A DNA stretch of 64,000 nucleotides from Methanoplanus limicola DSM 2279 (GCF_000243255.1 NZ_CM001436.1:1400077-1464076), one strand, 5' to 3'. Shown: positions 8,060 to 18,031, numbered from the stretch's first letter. Notes: generated by a model from the sequence alone, not told the origin. Numbers and translations: made by a program.

Positions 8060-9289
8060 ATGAGAATACTTCACACCTCGGACTGGCATATAGGGCATAA
8101 CCTCTATGGCAAAAGCAGATATGAGGAATTTGAGGCCTTTTTTGACTGGCTTATCGACTGTATAAATAAAGAGCGCATTGAAGCCCTCATAGTTTCGGGT
8201 GATATATTTGATACAACAAATCCGTCCAACCGTTCGCTTGAGATATATTACAGGTTTTTATGGAGACTGTCGGAGACCGGCTGCCGTTACGCAATAATCA
8301 CCGGCGGCAATCACGACTCTCCCTCCCTTCTGAACGCGCCAAGGGAGATTCTCAGGTGCATGAACCTTCATATCTTCGGGGCGGTGACAGATGAGATACG
8401 TGATCATATTGTAGTTCTTAACAATGCTGAAGGTATTCCCTGTGCGGTTGTCTGTGCAGTGCCGTATCTGAGGGACAGGGATATAAGAAGATACAGGCCC
8501 GGACTGGATGCCGAAGAGAAGGGCCTTGAAATGATAGCTGCAATAGGTGAATTTTACAGAAAGGTCGCAGATGAGGCAGAAAAAACCGTTAAAGAGTCCG
8601 GCTGTGAGATCCCTGTCATCGCAACCGGGCATCTCTTCGCTGCCGGAGGAATGACCACCGAAGGAGACGGCGTGCGTGACCTTTATGTCGGGAAACTTTC
8701 GGCTTTCAGCCCGTCAGGTTTTCCGGATGCCTTTGATTATGTGGCGCTTGGCCATCTGCATATGCCGCAGAAATCAGGAAAAGATCATATCAGGTACAGC
8801 GGCGCACCTCTCCCGATAGGGTTCTGTGAGGCAGGGAGGAAGAAGTCTGTGGTGGTTGCCGATTTTTCATCCGGAAAAACACCTCTTCTTGAAGAGATTA
8901 CTGTACCGTGCTTTCTGCCGCTTTATTCCCTTAAGGGTGACAGTGCAGAGGTTGCCGGCAGACTCAGGGAGCTTATAGCATCCGGTGAAAAATGCTCTGT
9001 GGAGATTATCTATGAAGGCGGGGCATCGGCAGTTGAGGTGAACAGGCGCTTTTCTGAGATGGTTAAGGATACGCCTGTCGAGGTACTCCGGATTAAGAAT
9101 ATCCGTATTGCCAGGGAGTCTGAGGAATCGTACGACTCCTGCACAACACTTGAGGACCTCGATGAAAATGAGGTCTTCAGGCGGTGCCTTGCTGAAAACG
9201 GGGTGCCGGAAGAGGATTACGGGGAACTCCTCTGCGCTTATGGTGAGATTCTTGCCGGGATCCATGAAGGAGACCATAATGCAGAGTAG
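8060..9289 (+). CDS. sbcD: Exonuclease SbcCD subunit D (Mre11-type nuclease)
   Basis: A 409-residue calcineurin-like phosphoesterase. The metal-binding motifs are D8-W-H10, GDIFD (D48), GGNHD (N84-H85) and later GHLH. The overall arrangement, including HTSDWHIGHNLYGKSR and the C-terminal capping domain, is that of bacterial SbcD rather than archaeal Mre11. SbcD supplies the Mn-dependent 3'-5' exonuclease and hairpin endonuclease activity of the SbcCD complex that processes DNA ends, palindromes and blocked ends. It starts at the ATG at 8060 with AAGGA upstream; an in-frame TTG at 8054 is the alternative. It ends 9 bases before sbcC. Confidence 0.93.
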   Translation: MRILHTSDWHIGHNLYGKSRYEEFEAFFDWLIDCINKERIEALIVSGDIFDTTNPSNRSLEIYYRFLWRLSETGCRYAIITGGNHDSPSLLNAPREILRCMNLHIFGAVTDEIRDHIVVLNNAEGIPCAVVCAVPYLRDRDIRRYRPGLDAEEKGLEMIAAIGEFYRKVADEAEKTVKESGCEIPVIATGHLFAAGGMTTEGDGVRDLYVGKLSAFSPSGFPDAFDYVALGHLHMPQKSGKDHIRYSGAPLPIGFCEAGRKKSVVVADFSSGKTPLLEEITVPCFLPLYSLKGDSAEVAGRLRELIASGEKCSVEIIYEGGASAVEVNRRFSEMVKDTPVEVLRIKNIRIARESEESYDSCTTLEDLDENEVFRRCLAENGVPEEDYGELLCAYGEILAGIHEGDHNAE

Positions 9290-9298
9290 GTGGCTTAA

Positions 9299-12200
9299 AT
9301 GAAGATTCTGAAATTACGCTTTAAAAACCTCAACTCGCTCTACGGCAGGTGGGAGATTGATTTTACAGTGCCTGAGTATGAGTCCGGCGGTATCTTTGCG
9401 ATAACAGGGCCGACAGGTTCAGGCAAGACAACAATACTTGATGCTCTGTCCATTGCCCTCTATGGTGAGACGCCAAGGCTTGGAAAGATCTCACAGTCTG
9501 CAAATGAGACGATGTCAAGGCTCTCATCCGACTGCTTTGCCGAAGTTGAGTTTGAATCTGCGAAAGGGTCCTTCTGCTGTAGTTTCAGCCAGAAGAAGTC
9601 CGGAAATATTCCCGGCGGAAAACTCCAGGGGCCTAAACATGAGATTTCTGACCTTAAAACCGGAAAGATAATCGAGGAGAAAAAATCGAAGGTGCCTCTT
9701 GTTGTCGAGGAGGTGACGGGCATGAATTATGATCGCTTCAAGCGCTCAATTATGCTGGCACAGGGTGACTTTGCGGTCTTCCTGAATTCCCGTCCGGCAG
9801 ATCGTGCGCCCGTTCTTGAGCAGATCACCGGCACTGAGATCTACACTGAAATCTCTGTAAAGGTGCATGAAAGAAGGAAATATGAGCAGAATATTCTTGA
9901 CGGAATGGAGGAGTCGCTCAGGGCCATAAACATTCTCTCTGATGAGGAGGAGTCGGAACTGAAGGAGAGGCTTTGTTCACTTGAAAAGGAAAGTTCCCTT
10001 GTAAAAGCAAAGCTTGAAGAGACTGAAAGGTTTATCCGCTGGATTGAAAACATCTCCCGCATTGAAGCGGATATTGGCCGTTTAAATGATGAAAGAGAGA
10101 GAATTTCTCTTTTAAGGGACAATTCATCAGAGGACCTTGAGAGGCTTGAAGTTTTCAGAAGAGCCTCGCATTTTAAGAATATATATGATAATCTCCTGCA
10201 GAGCAGGGCACGGCTGTATGATGAGAGTAAAGCCTTTGATGAACTAAGTGCGGTTCTTCCTGAATTGCAAAAGCGATATCAGCTCTCTGTAGCTGAGTAT
10301 GAGTCTGCACTCAGGCAGAGGGATGGTGCTTCCCGGAATTTTAACGACAGCCTTGAAGTTATTAAAAAAACCAGAGAGTATGATATACGGATCAACGGTT
10401 GCCTGAAGAGTATATCCTCTGCTTTAAAGAGCCTTGAGGAGATGAAGGATAAGAAGGAGAGCTATAAGGAAAATATCTCCCGTATATCAGGCAACATTCT
10501 CTGTCTGGAGTCTGAAGCAGAAAAACTCAGGCAGTATCTCTCCGGGAATGAGAGGCTCAAAAAACTCAGGGATAATATTGCCCTCATTGAAGAGAAGGCA
10601 AAGAGATATTCTGCCTTCCTTAGGGATGGAGAGGCACTGGCGTTAAAACTTGAAAAATCCCAAAATGACATCTCTGAGAGAGAGGAGGATATTTCCGGCA
10701 GACAAAAAACCCTTGCAGAGATTAAAGGCAGCATTTCTGAAAGCAGGGTTAAGACTGAAGAACTCTCGGAAAAAACAGAGAGCCTTCTTGGCGGCCGGAA
10801 AATTGGTGACTTTTATGGACTTGACAGGGAATATTCCGGACTGTCCATATATCTTAAGGATGCTCTCCGGTATTCCGATGAGATAAAAGCTGCTGATGAT
10901 AAACTCTCCTCGCTCGGTGCAGAGGTTGAAAAGGACAGTTCTGAGCTGATAAAACTTAAAGATAAGTATTCAGATCTCTCCGGCAGAAAGGTTGAGAAGG
11001 CTGAATTTATCAGGGTGCTGGAGGAGAATTACGCACTTGCATCGAAGATTAAAAGCCTTGACGAGGAGAGGAAGAGGCTTGTTCCAGGAAAACCATGTCC
11101 GCTCTGCGGTTCGGCAGAACATCCGTACGCAGAAGAGGCTCCTGTATCTGACAAAATGAAGCCTGAAATTGAGGCTGAGAAATTGCTTCTTGATGAGATC
11201 ACCTCTCAGATCTCAGGGATATTTTCCGCGATTGCGGTTCTTGAATCAAAGATTAAAGCGGATAAGAAGAGATCTGAAGAGCTGATGTCCGGAACAAAAG
11301 AGCTTAATGCGAAGCTTTCAGTGTGCCTGGATAATGCCGGAATGAACCCTGAAGAGTCAGGCAGGGATGAGATCCTGGAGAAGATCGCCTGTTATGACGG
11401 TGAACTCGCAAAGGTCCGGGCCGTTCTCAGGGATTATGAACCCCTGTACAATGAACTCCGTGAGTCAGAAGAGATGCTCTCCGGACTTTCTGAGAGGTCA
11501 GCGGCTGCTGAGAGCGATCTCCGGGATGCCGAATTTCTCCTGAAGGAGGCCATATCTGCGGAAGAGAGAATTTCAGGTGATCTCGTAAAGATTAGGGATG
11601 AGGCAGGGGTTCTTATGGCTCTGCTTGAGAATGAGTTCCTTTCGTACTCTCCGGGAGATGAACTGCCGGAAGAGAGAGGAGAAATACCTGTTATCCTGAG
11701 GGATATTCTCTCTGTGTACAGTACAAAGGAGAGAGAGTATGCAGGCTGCGAAGAAAAACTTGCTATCTGCCGTTCAGATCTCGATAAATATTCTGCACTG
11801 CTCTCAGAGGCTGAAGAGCGGATTCAGCACAGCTCCGGGGAGGCCGGAAAGCTTGAATCTGAGCTTGATATCCTGAAATCCCAAAGATTTAAATTATTCG
11901 GGGATAAAAATCCTGATGATGAGGAGGGGCGGCTTAAAAATCTTGCAGACCTGGCTGAAGCTTTACTTGTTGAGGTGCGTGAAAAGAAGGAAAATCTCTA
12001 TTCTGAAGTTATAAGGCTTGAGAGCAGAGCTGAAGGCCTTGAGAAGACGATCTCTTCCCTGAAATATGATACTGCGGTTTTAAGCGAAAGCTTCCTCTCT
12101 AAAATACGGAATTCCGGTTTTGAATCAGAAGCCACTTTCGAGGAGGCGCTCATGCCGGAGTCTGACGCTGAACGTATTGCGGCAGTGGAAGAGGAGATCA

Positions 12201-12967
12201 AAACCGGAGAGACGAGGGTTACAAACCTTCTCTCGGAGCAGTCCGGAATTCTTGCTGCTGAGAGGGAGAAGAGACTGACTGAGATGCCGGAGGGTGAACT
12301 CCGTGATGTTTATACAGCGTTTACTGAGAGGCAGAGGGAGACTGACCGTTCAACCGGTGAAGTCTCCGTGAGGCTGAAGACAAATGATGAGCAGAAGGGT
12401 CTCGCATCCGGAAAATTAAAGGAGATTGAGGAGCAGAAGAAGGTTCTTCTCCGGTGGGGTAAGCTCAATGAGCTTATCGGCTCACATAACGGGAGCAAAT
12501 TCCAGAGGTTTGCGCAGGGGCTTACCTTTGAGATTCTGGTATCTCATGCTAACAGTCAGCTCAGGAAGATGAGTGATCGGTACATACTTGTCAGAAGCGA
12601 TTCAGATCCTCTTGAGCTTGGCATAGTTGACAACTATCAGGCCGGAGAGGTCAGGTCAACCAAAAATCTCTCAGGAGGTGAGAGTTTCATTGTCAGCCTC
12701 GCCCTTGCACTTGGACTATCCGATATGTCGGGCAGCCGGGTCAGGGTGGATTCGCTCTTCCTTGATGAGGGATTTGGAACACTTGATGAGAATGCCCTTG
12801 ATATTGCACTTGACACGCTCTCAGGGCTTCAGCATGAAGGCAAGACAATAGGAGTAATATCCCACGTTCCTGCCCTTAAAGAGAGAATATCAACCCGTAT
12901 CCGGGTGCAGAGGAAGAGCAGCGGGAGAAGTGTAATCAACGGGCCGGGATGCAGGGAGATGGCATAA
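9299..12967 (+). CDS. sbcC: Exonuclease SbcCD subunit C (Rad50-type SMC ATPase)
   Basis: A 1222-residue SMC-like ATPase. Walker A GPTGSGKT is at residues 37-44, then a long coiled coil interrupted by the zinc hook CPLC at about 600-603. The second coiled coil leads to the ABC signature LSGGES near 1124 and the Walker B LFLDEG near 1153. The hook dimerises two SbcC molecules and ATP binding gates the SbcD nuclease. The gene is cotranscribed with sbcD (9-base gap). The N-terminal MKILKLRFKNLNSLYG is typical of bacterial SbcC, so the pair looks like the bacterial lineage of this complex in an archaeon. Confidence 0.93.
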   Translation: MKILKLRFKNLNSLYGRWEIDFTVPEYESGGIFAITGPTGSGKTTILDALSIALYGETPRLGKISQSANETMSRLSSDCFAEVEFESAKGSFCCSFSQKKSGNIPGGKLQGPKHEISDLKTGKIIEEKKSKVPLVVEEVTGMNYDRFKRSIMLAQGDFAVFLNSRPADRAPVLEQITGTEIYTEISVKVHERRKYEQNILDGMEESLRAINILSDEEESELKERLCSLEKESSLVKAKLEETERFIRWIENISRIEADIGRLNDERERISLLRDNSSEDLERLEVFRRASHFKNIYDNLLQSRARLYDESKAFDELSAVLPELQKRYQLSVAEYESALRQRDGASRNFNDSLEVIKKTREYDIRINGCLKSISSALKSLEEMKDKKESYKENISRISGNILCLESEAEKLRQYLSGNERLKKLRDNIALIEEKAKRYSAFLRDGEALALKLEKSQNDISEREEDISGRQKTLAEIKGSISESRVKTEELSEKTESLLGGRKIGDFYGLDREYSGLSIYLKDALRYSDEIKAADDKLSSLGAEVEKDSSELIKLKDKYSDLSGRKVEKAEFIRVLEENYALASKIKSLDEERKRLVPGKPCPLCGSAEHPYAEEAPVSDKMKPEIEAEKLLLDEITSQISGIFSAIAVLESKIKADKKRSEELMSGTKELNAKLSVCLDNAGMNPEESGRDEILEKIACYDGELAKVRAVLRDYEPLYNELRESEEMLSGLSERSAAAESDLRDAEFLLKEAISAEERISGDLVKIRDEAGVLMALLENEFLSYSPGDELPEERGEIPVILRDILSVYSTKEREYAGCEEKLAICRSDLDKYSALLSEAEERIQHSSGEAGKLESELDILKSQRFKLFGDKNPDDEEGRLKNLADLAEALLVEVREKKENLYSEVIRLESRAEGLEKTISSLKYDTAVLSESFLSKIRNSGFESEATFEEALMPESDAERIAAVEEEIKTGETRVTNLLSEQSGILAAEREKRLTEMPEGELRDVYTAFTERQRETDRSTGEVSVRLKTNDEQKGLASGKLKEIEEQKKVLLRWGKLNELIGSHNGSKFQRFAQGLTFEILVSHANSQLRKMSDRYILVRSDSDPLELGIVDNYQAGEVRSTKNLSGGESFIVSLALALGLSDMSGSRVRVDSLFLDEGFGTLDENALDIALDTLSGLQHEGKTIGVISHVPALKERISTRIRVQRKSSGRSVINGPGCREMA

Positions 12968-12974
12968 TTATCAG

Positions 12975-12990
12975 ATATTTTTTTTTTATA
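12975..12990 (+). terminator. Oligo-T terminator after sbcDC
   Basis: Ten consecutive T residues (12978-12987) follow the sbcC stop codon by about ten bases, without a strong hairpin. Archaeal transcription commonly ends in such U-tracts, and the next gene is convergent. Confidence 0.5.
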
Positions 12991-13005
12991 TTTTCCCTGT
13001 TCACT

Positions 13006-13254
13006 TTACCCGTCATGCTCCCACAGAGGTATTCCGGCATATGAAATCTTTCTTATGCGGTGATATGGTATTATCTTAATCCCTTTTTCTGTCTCCACTT
13101 CAAACCAGTCCCTTTCAGGTTTTCTGATAAATTCCCCCTCTGCAACTGAGATATCGCCGGGTGCACCGCGATCGGTGTAATATACGGCTGCTTTTTTCAT
13201 GTCAAACTCCGGGTCATGCCATATCCGGAGAAGAAGATTATGGCTTGTTCTCAT
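13006..13254 (-). CDS. DUF504/UPF0248 family protein
   Basis: An 82-residue protein matching the archaeal UPF0248 family over its whole length: the N-terminal HNLLLRIWHDPEFD, the DRGAPGDI core and the terminal IPYHRIRKI-x(6)-LWE motif. The family is small, basic and widespread in archaea; an RNA-related role has been suggested from context, but no reaction is established. It is convergent with sbcC and divergent from the acyl-CoA synthetase gene, with about 90 bases of shared upstream DNA. Confidence 0.85.
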   Translation of the reverse strand: MRTSHNLLLRIWHDPEFDMKKAAVYYTDRGAPGDISVAEGEFIRKPERDWFEVETEKGIKIIPYHRIRKISYAGIPLWEHDG

Positions 13255-13345
13255 GATGCAGATAGTGGTGCTGATTTTATTTCAGGTTTGCCGGGCGGTA
13301 AATCTGCCGCAGGTAAAAAATACCAGATGGGATATAATAGAGGAT

Positions 13346-15415
13346 ATGGCTGGGCATCTTTTATCCGAACCGGAAGGTTATGATCTCCTGAAACGCTATG
13401 ATATCCCCGTTCCGGAGTATCATCTGTCGAAATCCGCCGATGAGGCTCTCTCTTTTGCCGAAGAGATCGGCTATCCTGTTGTACTGAAGATAACCTCGCC
13501 TGATATTTCGCATAAAAGTGATGTGGGGGGGGTGGTTACCGGGATTTCATCTCCGGAAGAGCTTGAATATGAGTATGAGCACCTTTTACTCCGTGTAAAG
13601 GATAAGATGCCGGATGCCGGGATTTCAGGTGTGCTGGTATCCAGGCATGTGCAAAAGGGGCTTGAAGTGATCGTTGGCGGGAAATGGGACCCTGTTTTTG
13701 GAAGGGTGATAACCTTTGGCACTGGCGGAACTCTTGTTGAGCTTTTAAAGGATATTTCTGTCAGGCTCCTCCCTGTTGACGGAGCTAAAATATCCGGGAT
13801 GATCGATGAGACCAGGATCTCTGCAATTATCGGCGGGTACAGGGGTGGTGAGGAGTATGACCGGTGTACACTTGAGAAGATTATCCATGATGCCGCCCGG
13901 ATGTTTCTTGAAAATGAGTATATTATCTCGTTTGACATAAATCCTCTTATCCTCTATCCTGAAGGTGCTGTCGCCGTGGATGCAAGGATCATTGCCGGAG
14001 ATGAGAAGATCCCGGGAGATGTTCCTGCCTCTGAGCTGAAAACCGCAGCAATTCCTGAGGGTTTTTCTTCACCGGAGAGCATTGCCGTAGTCGGTGCATC
14101 CTCATCTCCGGGTAAACTCGGATATTATCTCATGCATAACCTCCTGCCCTTCTCGGGCAGTATCTATCCTGTCAATCCCAAAGGCGGGTCAATACTTGGC
14201 AAAGAGGTATTCAGGAGTATCTCTGATATCCCTGCTGTTCCTGACTGGGTGGTTATTGTTGTTCCTGCAAAGTCTGTCCCGCAGGTTATGAAGGAGGCGG
14301 GGGAGAAGGGAATAAAGTATGCAGTGATTATTTCTGCCGGATTTAAGGAGCTTGGAGACGGAGGCTCCCGGCTTGAGGACGAGGTTTTGGCTATTGCAGA
14401 AAAATACGGCATCAGGTTTGCCGGACCAAACTGTCTTGGTGTAATGCTTCCCTATGAAGGGCTGAATGCGACATTCGGGCAGAAAATGCCAAAACCAGGG
14501 CCTGTTGCATTCATATCCCAGAGCGGCGCGATAATCACGGCGGCGGCTGATAAGGGTATTGTCGGTAATACGGGCCTCTCAATTGTGGTTTCGGTTGGAA
14601 ACCAGGCAGACCTTAATTTTGCCGATTATCTTGGAATGCTCCTGAAAGACAGTAAGTCAAAGGCCGCTGTATTCTATATTGAAGGCCTTAAGTCAGGTCG
14701 TGAATTTACCGAGGCGGCAAGAAAGCATGCAAAAGAGCTGCCTGTAATTGTCCTTAAGGCCGGAAAGAGCGAGACCGGAAAGAAGGCGGCAATGTCACAT
14801 ACAGGTTCGCTTGCAGGGAGTTATGAGATATACAGGGAGGCCTTCAGGGAGGCCGGTATAATAAACGCTTTCTCTCTCAGCAGCGCCTTCTCTGTTGCGG
14901 GTCTTTTGGCATCTGAAGGCTGGCCAAAAGGCAGCCGTGCTGTTATCGTTACAAGCGGCGGAGGTTTTGCGGTTCTCTCAGCTGATTTTGCGGGTGAAAA
15001 CGGTATAGAACTGATCACGCTTCCGGATGAGATGAGAGAGGAGCTTGACGGGTTCATGCCGGCCGGATGGAGCGGGCGCAATCCGGTGGACATAATCGGG
15101 GATGCCGGGGCTGAGAGGTATGCAAGGGCGCTTGACATTCTCATCAGATATCAGGACTTCTGGGATATCGCCTTTGTCGTCGCCTCTCCTGTGACATCAA
15201 TTGATCCGATTAAGCTTGCAAAGGAGATTGTCCGGTTTTCAAGACAGACTGACAAGATGGTTGTCGGATGCATGATCAGCGGTGAGAGTATGCAGCCCGG
15301 AATTAATATCCTGAATGATAATCATATCCCCAACTTCGTTGAGCTGTATGACGCCTTTAAGTCGGTCGGTCTTGCACTTGAGGCCGGCAAAGGCGCCGGT
15401 ATCTTTGATAAATAG
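13346..15415 (+). CDS. ADP-forming acyl-CoA synthetase, fused beta-alpha subunits
   Basis: A 689-residue single-chain NDP-forming acyl-CoA synthetase. The ATP-grasp (beta) part comes first (about 1-215, with YPVVLKITSPDISHKSDVGGV), followed by the CoA-binding and ligase (alpha) part starting at SPESIAVVGASSSPGKLG. The phosphohistidine is His485 in AAMSHTGSLAG. The enzyme converts acyl-CoA + ADP + Pi to acid + CoA + ATP, or the reverse. The iorA and iorB genes follow directly, so the acyl groups are probably aryl-acetyl-CoAs. I start at the ATG at 13346 because upstream codons in the open frame look non-coding and overlap the divergent DUF504 gene. Confidence 0.88.
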   Translation: MAGHLLSEPEGYDLLKRYDIPVPEYHLSKSADEALSFAEEIGYPVVLKITSPDISHKSDVGGVVTGISSPEELEYEYEHLLLRVKDKMPDAGISGVLVSRHVQKGLEVIVGGKWDPVFGRVITFGTGGTLVELLKDISVRLLPVDGAKISGMIDETRISAIIGGYRGGEEYDRCTLEKIIHDAARMFLENEYIISFDINPLILYPEGAVAVDARIIAGDEKIPGDVPASELKTAAIPEGFSSPESIAVVGASSSPGKLGYYLMHNLLPFSGSIYPVNPKGGSILGKEVFRSISDIPAVPDWVVIVVPAKSVPQVMKEAGEKGIKYAVIISAGFKELGDGGSRLEDEVLAIAEKYGIRFAGPNCLGVMLPYEGLNATFGQKMPKPGPVAFISQSGAIITAAADKGIVGNTGLSIVVSVGNQADLNFADYLGMLLKDSKSKAAVFYIEGLKSGREFTEAARKHAKELPVIVLKAGKSETGKKAAMSHTGSLAGSYEIYREAFREAGIINAFSLSSAFSVAGLLASEGWPKGSRAVIVTSGGGFAVLSADFAGENGIELITLPDEMREELDGFMPAGWSGRNPVDIIGDAGAERYARALDILIRYQDFWDIAFVVASPVTSIDPIKLAKEIVRFSRQTDKMVVGCMISGESMQPGINILNDNHIPNFVELYDAFKSVGLALEAGKGAGIFDK

Positions 15416-15556
15416 ATAATTCCTTTATTTTTTATCCTGCTTTATTTCACCGTTGTCCTGAAACCCGGCACTGTAATTTCCGGTCATGAAATGCCGGGAT
15501 ATTTTCCGTCATCTTAAATGCCAACCGGAGACAGACATAATCAACAGGTTTGAAAT

Positions 15557-17329
15557 ATGTCTGAAAGATATTTGCTTGGAAATGAGGCCATTGCACGTGC
15601 ATGCCTTGAGGCAAACCTCGATTTCGCAAGCGGTTATCCGGGAACGCCTTCTTCTGAGATTGTGGATTTTTTACGATATCAAAAGGAGAGGGACTTTTAC
15701 GTGGAATGGTCGGTCAATGAGAAGGTGGCGTTTGAAAATGCCCTCGGGGCGGCATGGACAGGTGTCAGATCGCTTGTCACAATGAAGCATGTCGGCTTAA
15801 ATGTTGCTGCTGACCCGCTAATGACAAGCGGATATACCGGAATTAAAGGCGGCATGGTCATAGTTTCGGCAGACGATCCGTATGCACACAGCTCCCAGAA
15901 TGAGCAGGACTCAAGGAATTATGCAGCGTTTGCAAAAATTCCATGCCTTGATCCGGCAGATATTCAGGAGGCTTATTCAATGATGGTCTCAGCCTATGAC
16001 CTCTCTGAAGAGTTTGGCCTGCCTGTAATCTTCAGGCCGACAACACGCATCTGCCACTCCAAGAGTGATGTTGTCGTGGGTGAGGCCGGTCAGGAGCACA
16101 GAACTGCGGCTTTTGAGAAAGATCCAAAGCAGTTTGTTGTAATTCCGGTGCACACCAGGGTTCTTCATAAAAAACTGAATGAGAAGCAGGGTAAAATTGC
16201 AGAAAGACTCGTAGAACTTGGCTTTAACAGGGCTGAAATCAGGGGTAAGACTGCTGTTGTCGCAGCCGGAATTGCATCCTCATATGTGGCTGAGATAATC
16301 CCGGATGATGTATCTTTTGCAAAGATTGGTGCATATCCGATAGATGAGGGATGGTTAAGGGAGTTTGCATCAAAGCATGAGAAGATCCTTGTGGTTGAAG
16401 AGTTGTCGCCGGTGGCTGAAGACCTTCTGCGGCAGGTATCCTGCGGTGCTGAAGTTTTTGGCAAAAAGAACGGCTGTGTTCCTTATGAGGGCGAACTTGA
16501 TCCCGCATCTGTGGCACTTGCCTTTGATAAGGCAGGTTTTGAGCATAAATACGAGTACATAATTCCTGAGCCTGTAAAGGATCTGCCGCCAAGGCCGCCG
16601 ATTCTCTGCGCAGGATGCGGACACAGGGCAGCATTTTATGCGATGAAGAAGGTATTCGGCAGCAAAGCGATATACCCAAGTGACATTGGCTGTTATACCC
16701 TTGGCATCCAGCTTGGAACTGTCGATACAACGATCTGCATGGGTGCGTCCATAACAGTCGGGAGCGGGATTTCATCAGCGGGTGATGATAGTGATGTCGT
16801 CTGCACAATCGGTGACTCGACTTTCCTGCATACCGGAATTAACGGTCTGATTAATGCGGCATACAACGGCGCCAATATTACGGTCGTGATCCTTGACAAC
16901 AGGATTACGGCAATGACCGGCCACCAGCCCAATCCGAACACCGGAATGACGGCAAAAGGGATTGAAAGTCCTTCTCTCTCTCTTGAGATGCTCTGCCGGT
17001 CATGCGGTGTCTCCTTTGTGGAGACCATTGATCCGTATGACCTCACCTGCACTCTGAAGACCTTTGAGAAGGCAAAAGCGAAGAAGGGTGTTAAAGTCAT
17101 CATAGCAAGGCAGCCATGCGTGATTGACGCGAAGAGATCAGGAATCAAAAGAAAGCCTGTCATTGTTGATACAGACCTATGCAACGGATGCGGACTCTGT
17201 GTAAAATTCGGCTGCCCGGCGGTTGAATTTACGGATAAGAAGGCATCAGTAAATTCACTCTGCATGGGCTGTGGAGTCTGTGCTGACATCTGTCCGGCAG
17301 GTGCAATAAGACCGGAGGGAAAGAGATGA
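15557..17329 (+). CDS. iorA: Indolepyruvate ferredoxin oxidoreductase, alpha subunit
   Basis: A 590-residue thiamine diphosphate enzyme. The N-terminal pyrimidine-binding part includes SGYPGTPSSEIVDFL; the TPP/Mg-binding part includes AGCGHRAAF, SDIGCYTLG and GDSTFLHTGINGL. The C-terminus carries a two-cluster ferredoxin domain with CNGCGLC and CMGCGVC. With IorB it oxidatively decarboxylates aryl-pyruvates to aryl-acetyl-CoA using ferredoxin, or runs in reverse to make aromatic amino acids from arylacetates, as known in methanogens. The stop overlaps the iorB start by four bases (ATGA), and the acyl-CoA synthetase lies 140 bases upstream. Confidence 0.95.
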   Translation: MSERYLLGNEAIARACLEANLDFASGYPGTPSSEIVDFLRYQKERDFYVEWSVNEKVAFENALGAAWTGVRSLVTMKHVGLNVAADPLMTSGYTGIKGGMVIVSADDPYAHSSQNEQDSRNYAAFAKIPCLDPADIQEAYSMMVSAYDLSEEFGLPVIFRPTTRICHSKSDVVVGEAGQEHRTAAFEKDPKQFVVIPVHTRVLHKKLNEKQGKIAERLVELGFNRAEIRGKTAVVAAGIASSYVAEIIPDDVSFAKIGAYPIDEGWLREFASKHEKILVVEELSPVAEDLLRQVSCGAEVFGKKNGCVPYEGELDPASVALAFDKAGFEHKYEYIIPEPVKDLPPRPPILCAGCGHRAAFYAMKKVFGSKAIYPSDIGCYTLGIQLGTVDTTICMGASITVGSGISSAGDDSDVVCTIGDSTFLHTGINGLINAAYNGANITVVILDNRITAMTGHQPNPNTGMTAKGIESPSLSLEMLCRSCGVSFVETIDPYDLTCTLKTFEKAKAKKGVKVIIARQPCVIDAKRSGIKRKPVIVDTDLCNGCGLCVKFGCPAVEFTDKKASVNSLCMGCGVCADICPAGAIRPEGKR

Positions 17330-17916
17330 GCGAAAGTTTTGACCTGTTAATTGTCGGGGTAGGAGGACAGGGCACTGTTCTGGCCTCAAATATAATCGGG
17401 GAGTCATGCCTCCTTGAGAAGAGGTCTGTAAGATCAGCCGAGACTCACGGAATGGCACAGAGGGGCGGTTCGGTTGAGACTCATATAAGGATAGACGGGA
17501 AATACGGGTCACTCATCTCACCTGGAACTGCTGACCTGATAATATCATTCGATCTCCTCGAGGCACTCAGGTACAGTCATTTCCTGAAGGAAGGAGGAAA
17601 GATAATCACCTCATCCGGAATTATAATTCCGGTCTCTGCCTTCCAGCATAATATTGTTATACCGTCTCCTGAAGAGATCATTGAGAGAATGTCCGGATTT
17701 GACCTTACTGTCATTGACGCGGAGAAGATTGCAGAGGAAGCGGGAAGTCTGCTTTCACAGAATGTGGTGATGCTCGGCGCCTCCGCCTCTGCGCTTCCGC
17801 TGAAGAAAGAGTCTCTGGTACAGGCTGTAAAGGGTCTTGTACCTCCAAAGACTATTGAGGTAAATACCCGTGCGTTTGAGTGTGGTTTTGATGCCTGTGG
17901 AAATAATATTCAATAA
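17326..17916 (+). CDS. iorB: Indolepyruvate ferredoxin oxidoreductase, beta subunit
   Basis: A 196-residue gamma-type subunit of 2-oxoacid oxidoreductases. The nucleotide/CoA-binding signature LIVGVGGQGTVLASNI is at the N-terminus, followed by RSAETHGMAQRGGSVETHIR, which is diagnostic of the family. It forms the core heterodimer with IorA and is translationally coupled to it by the four-base overlap. Together with the upstream synthetase it completes a pathway between aryl-pyruvates and aryl-acetates with ATP and reduced ferredoxin exchange. Confidence 0.95.
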   Translation: MSESFDLLIVGVGGQGTVLASNIIGESCLLEKRSVRSAETHGMAQRGGSVETHIRIDGKYGSLISPGTADLIISFDLLEALRYSHFLKEGGKIITSSGIIIPVSAFQHNIVIPSPEEIIERMSGFDLTVIDAEKIAEEAGSLLSQNVVMLGASASALPLKKESLVQAVKGLVPPKTIEVNTRAFECGFDACGNNIQ

Positions 17917-18031
17917 TATTCTTTTTTTGGAACTTTTGTTCTGTGCGTATATCTGATTTCCGGAGAAATTCCCGCTCCTGCTCTGTCTCCGAATAGTATA
18001 AAACAGTTAGTGCCCAATTTTTAGAAGCTAT

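Noticed and set aside
16239-16808. Long open frame (189 codons) on the minus strand inside iorA
   Set aside because: It is fully antisense to a well-conserved enzyme gene, has no ribosome-binding site and reads as low-quality protein rich in Gln, His and Arg.
16693-17289. 198-codon minus-strand frame at the end of iorA
   Set aside because: Antisense shadow created by codon bias of iorA; no known motif.
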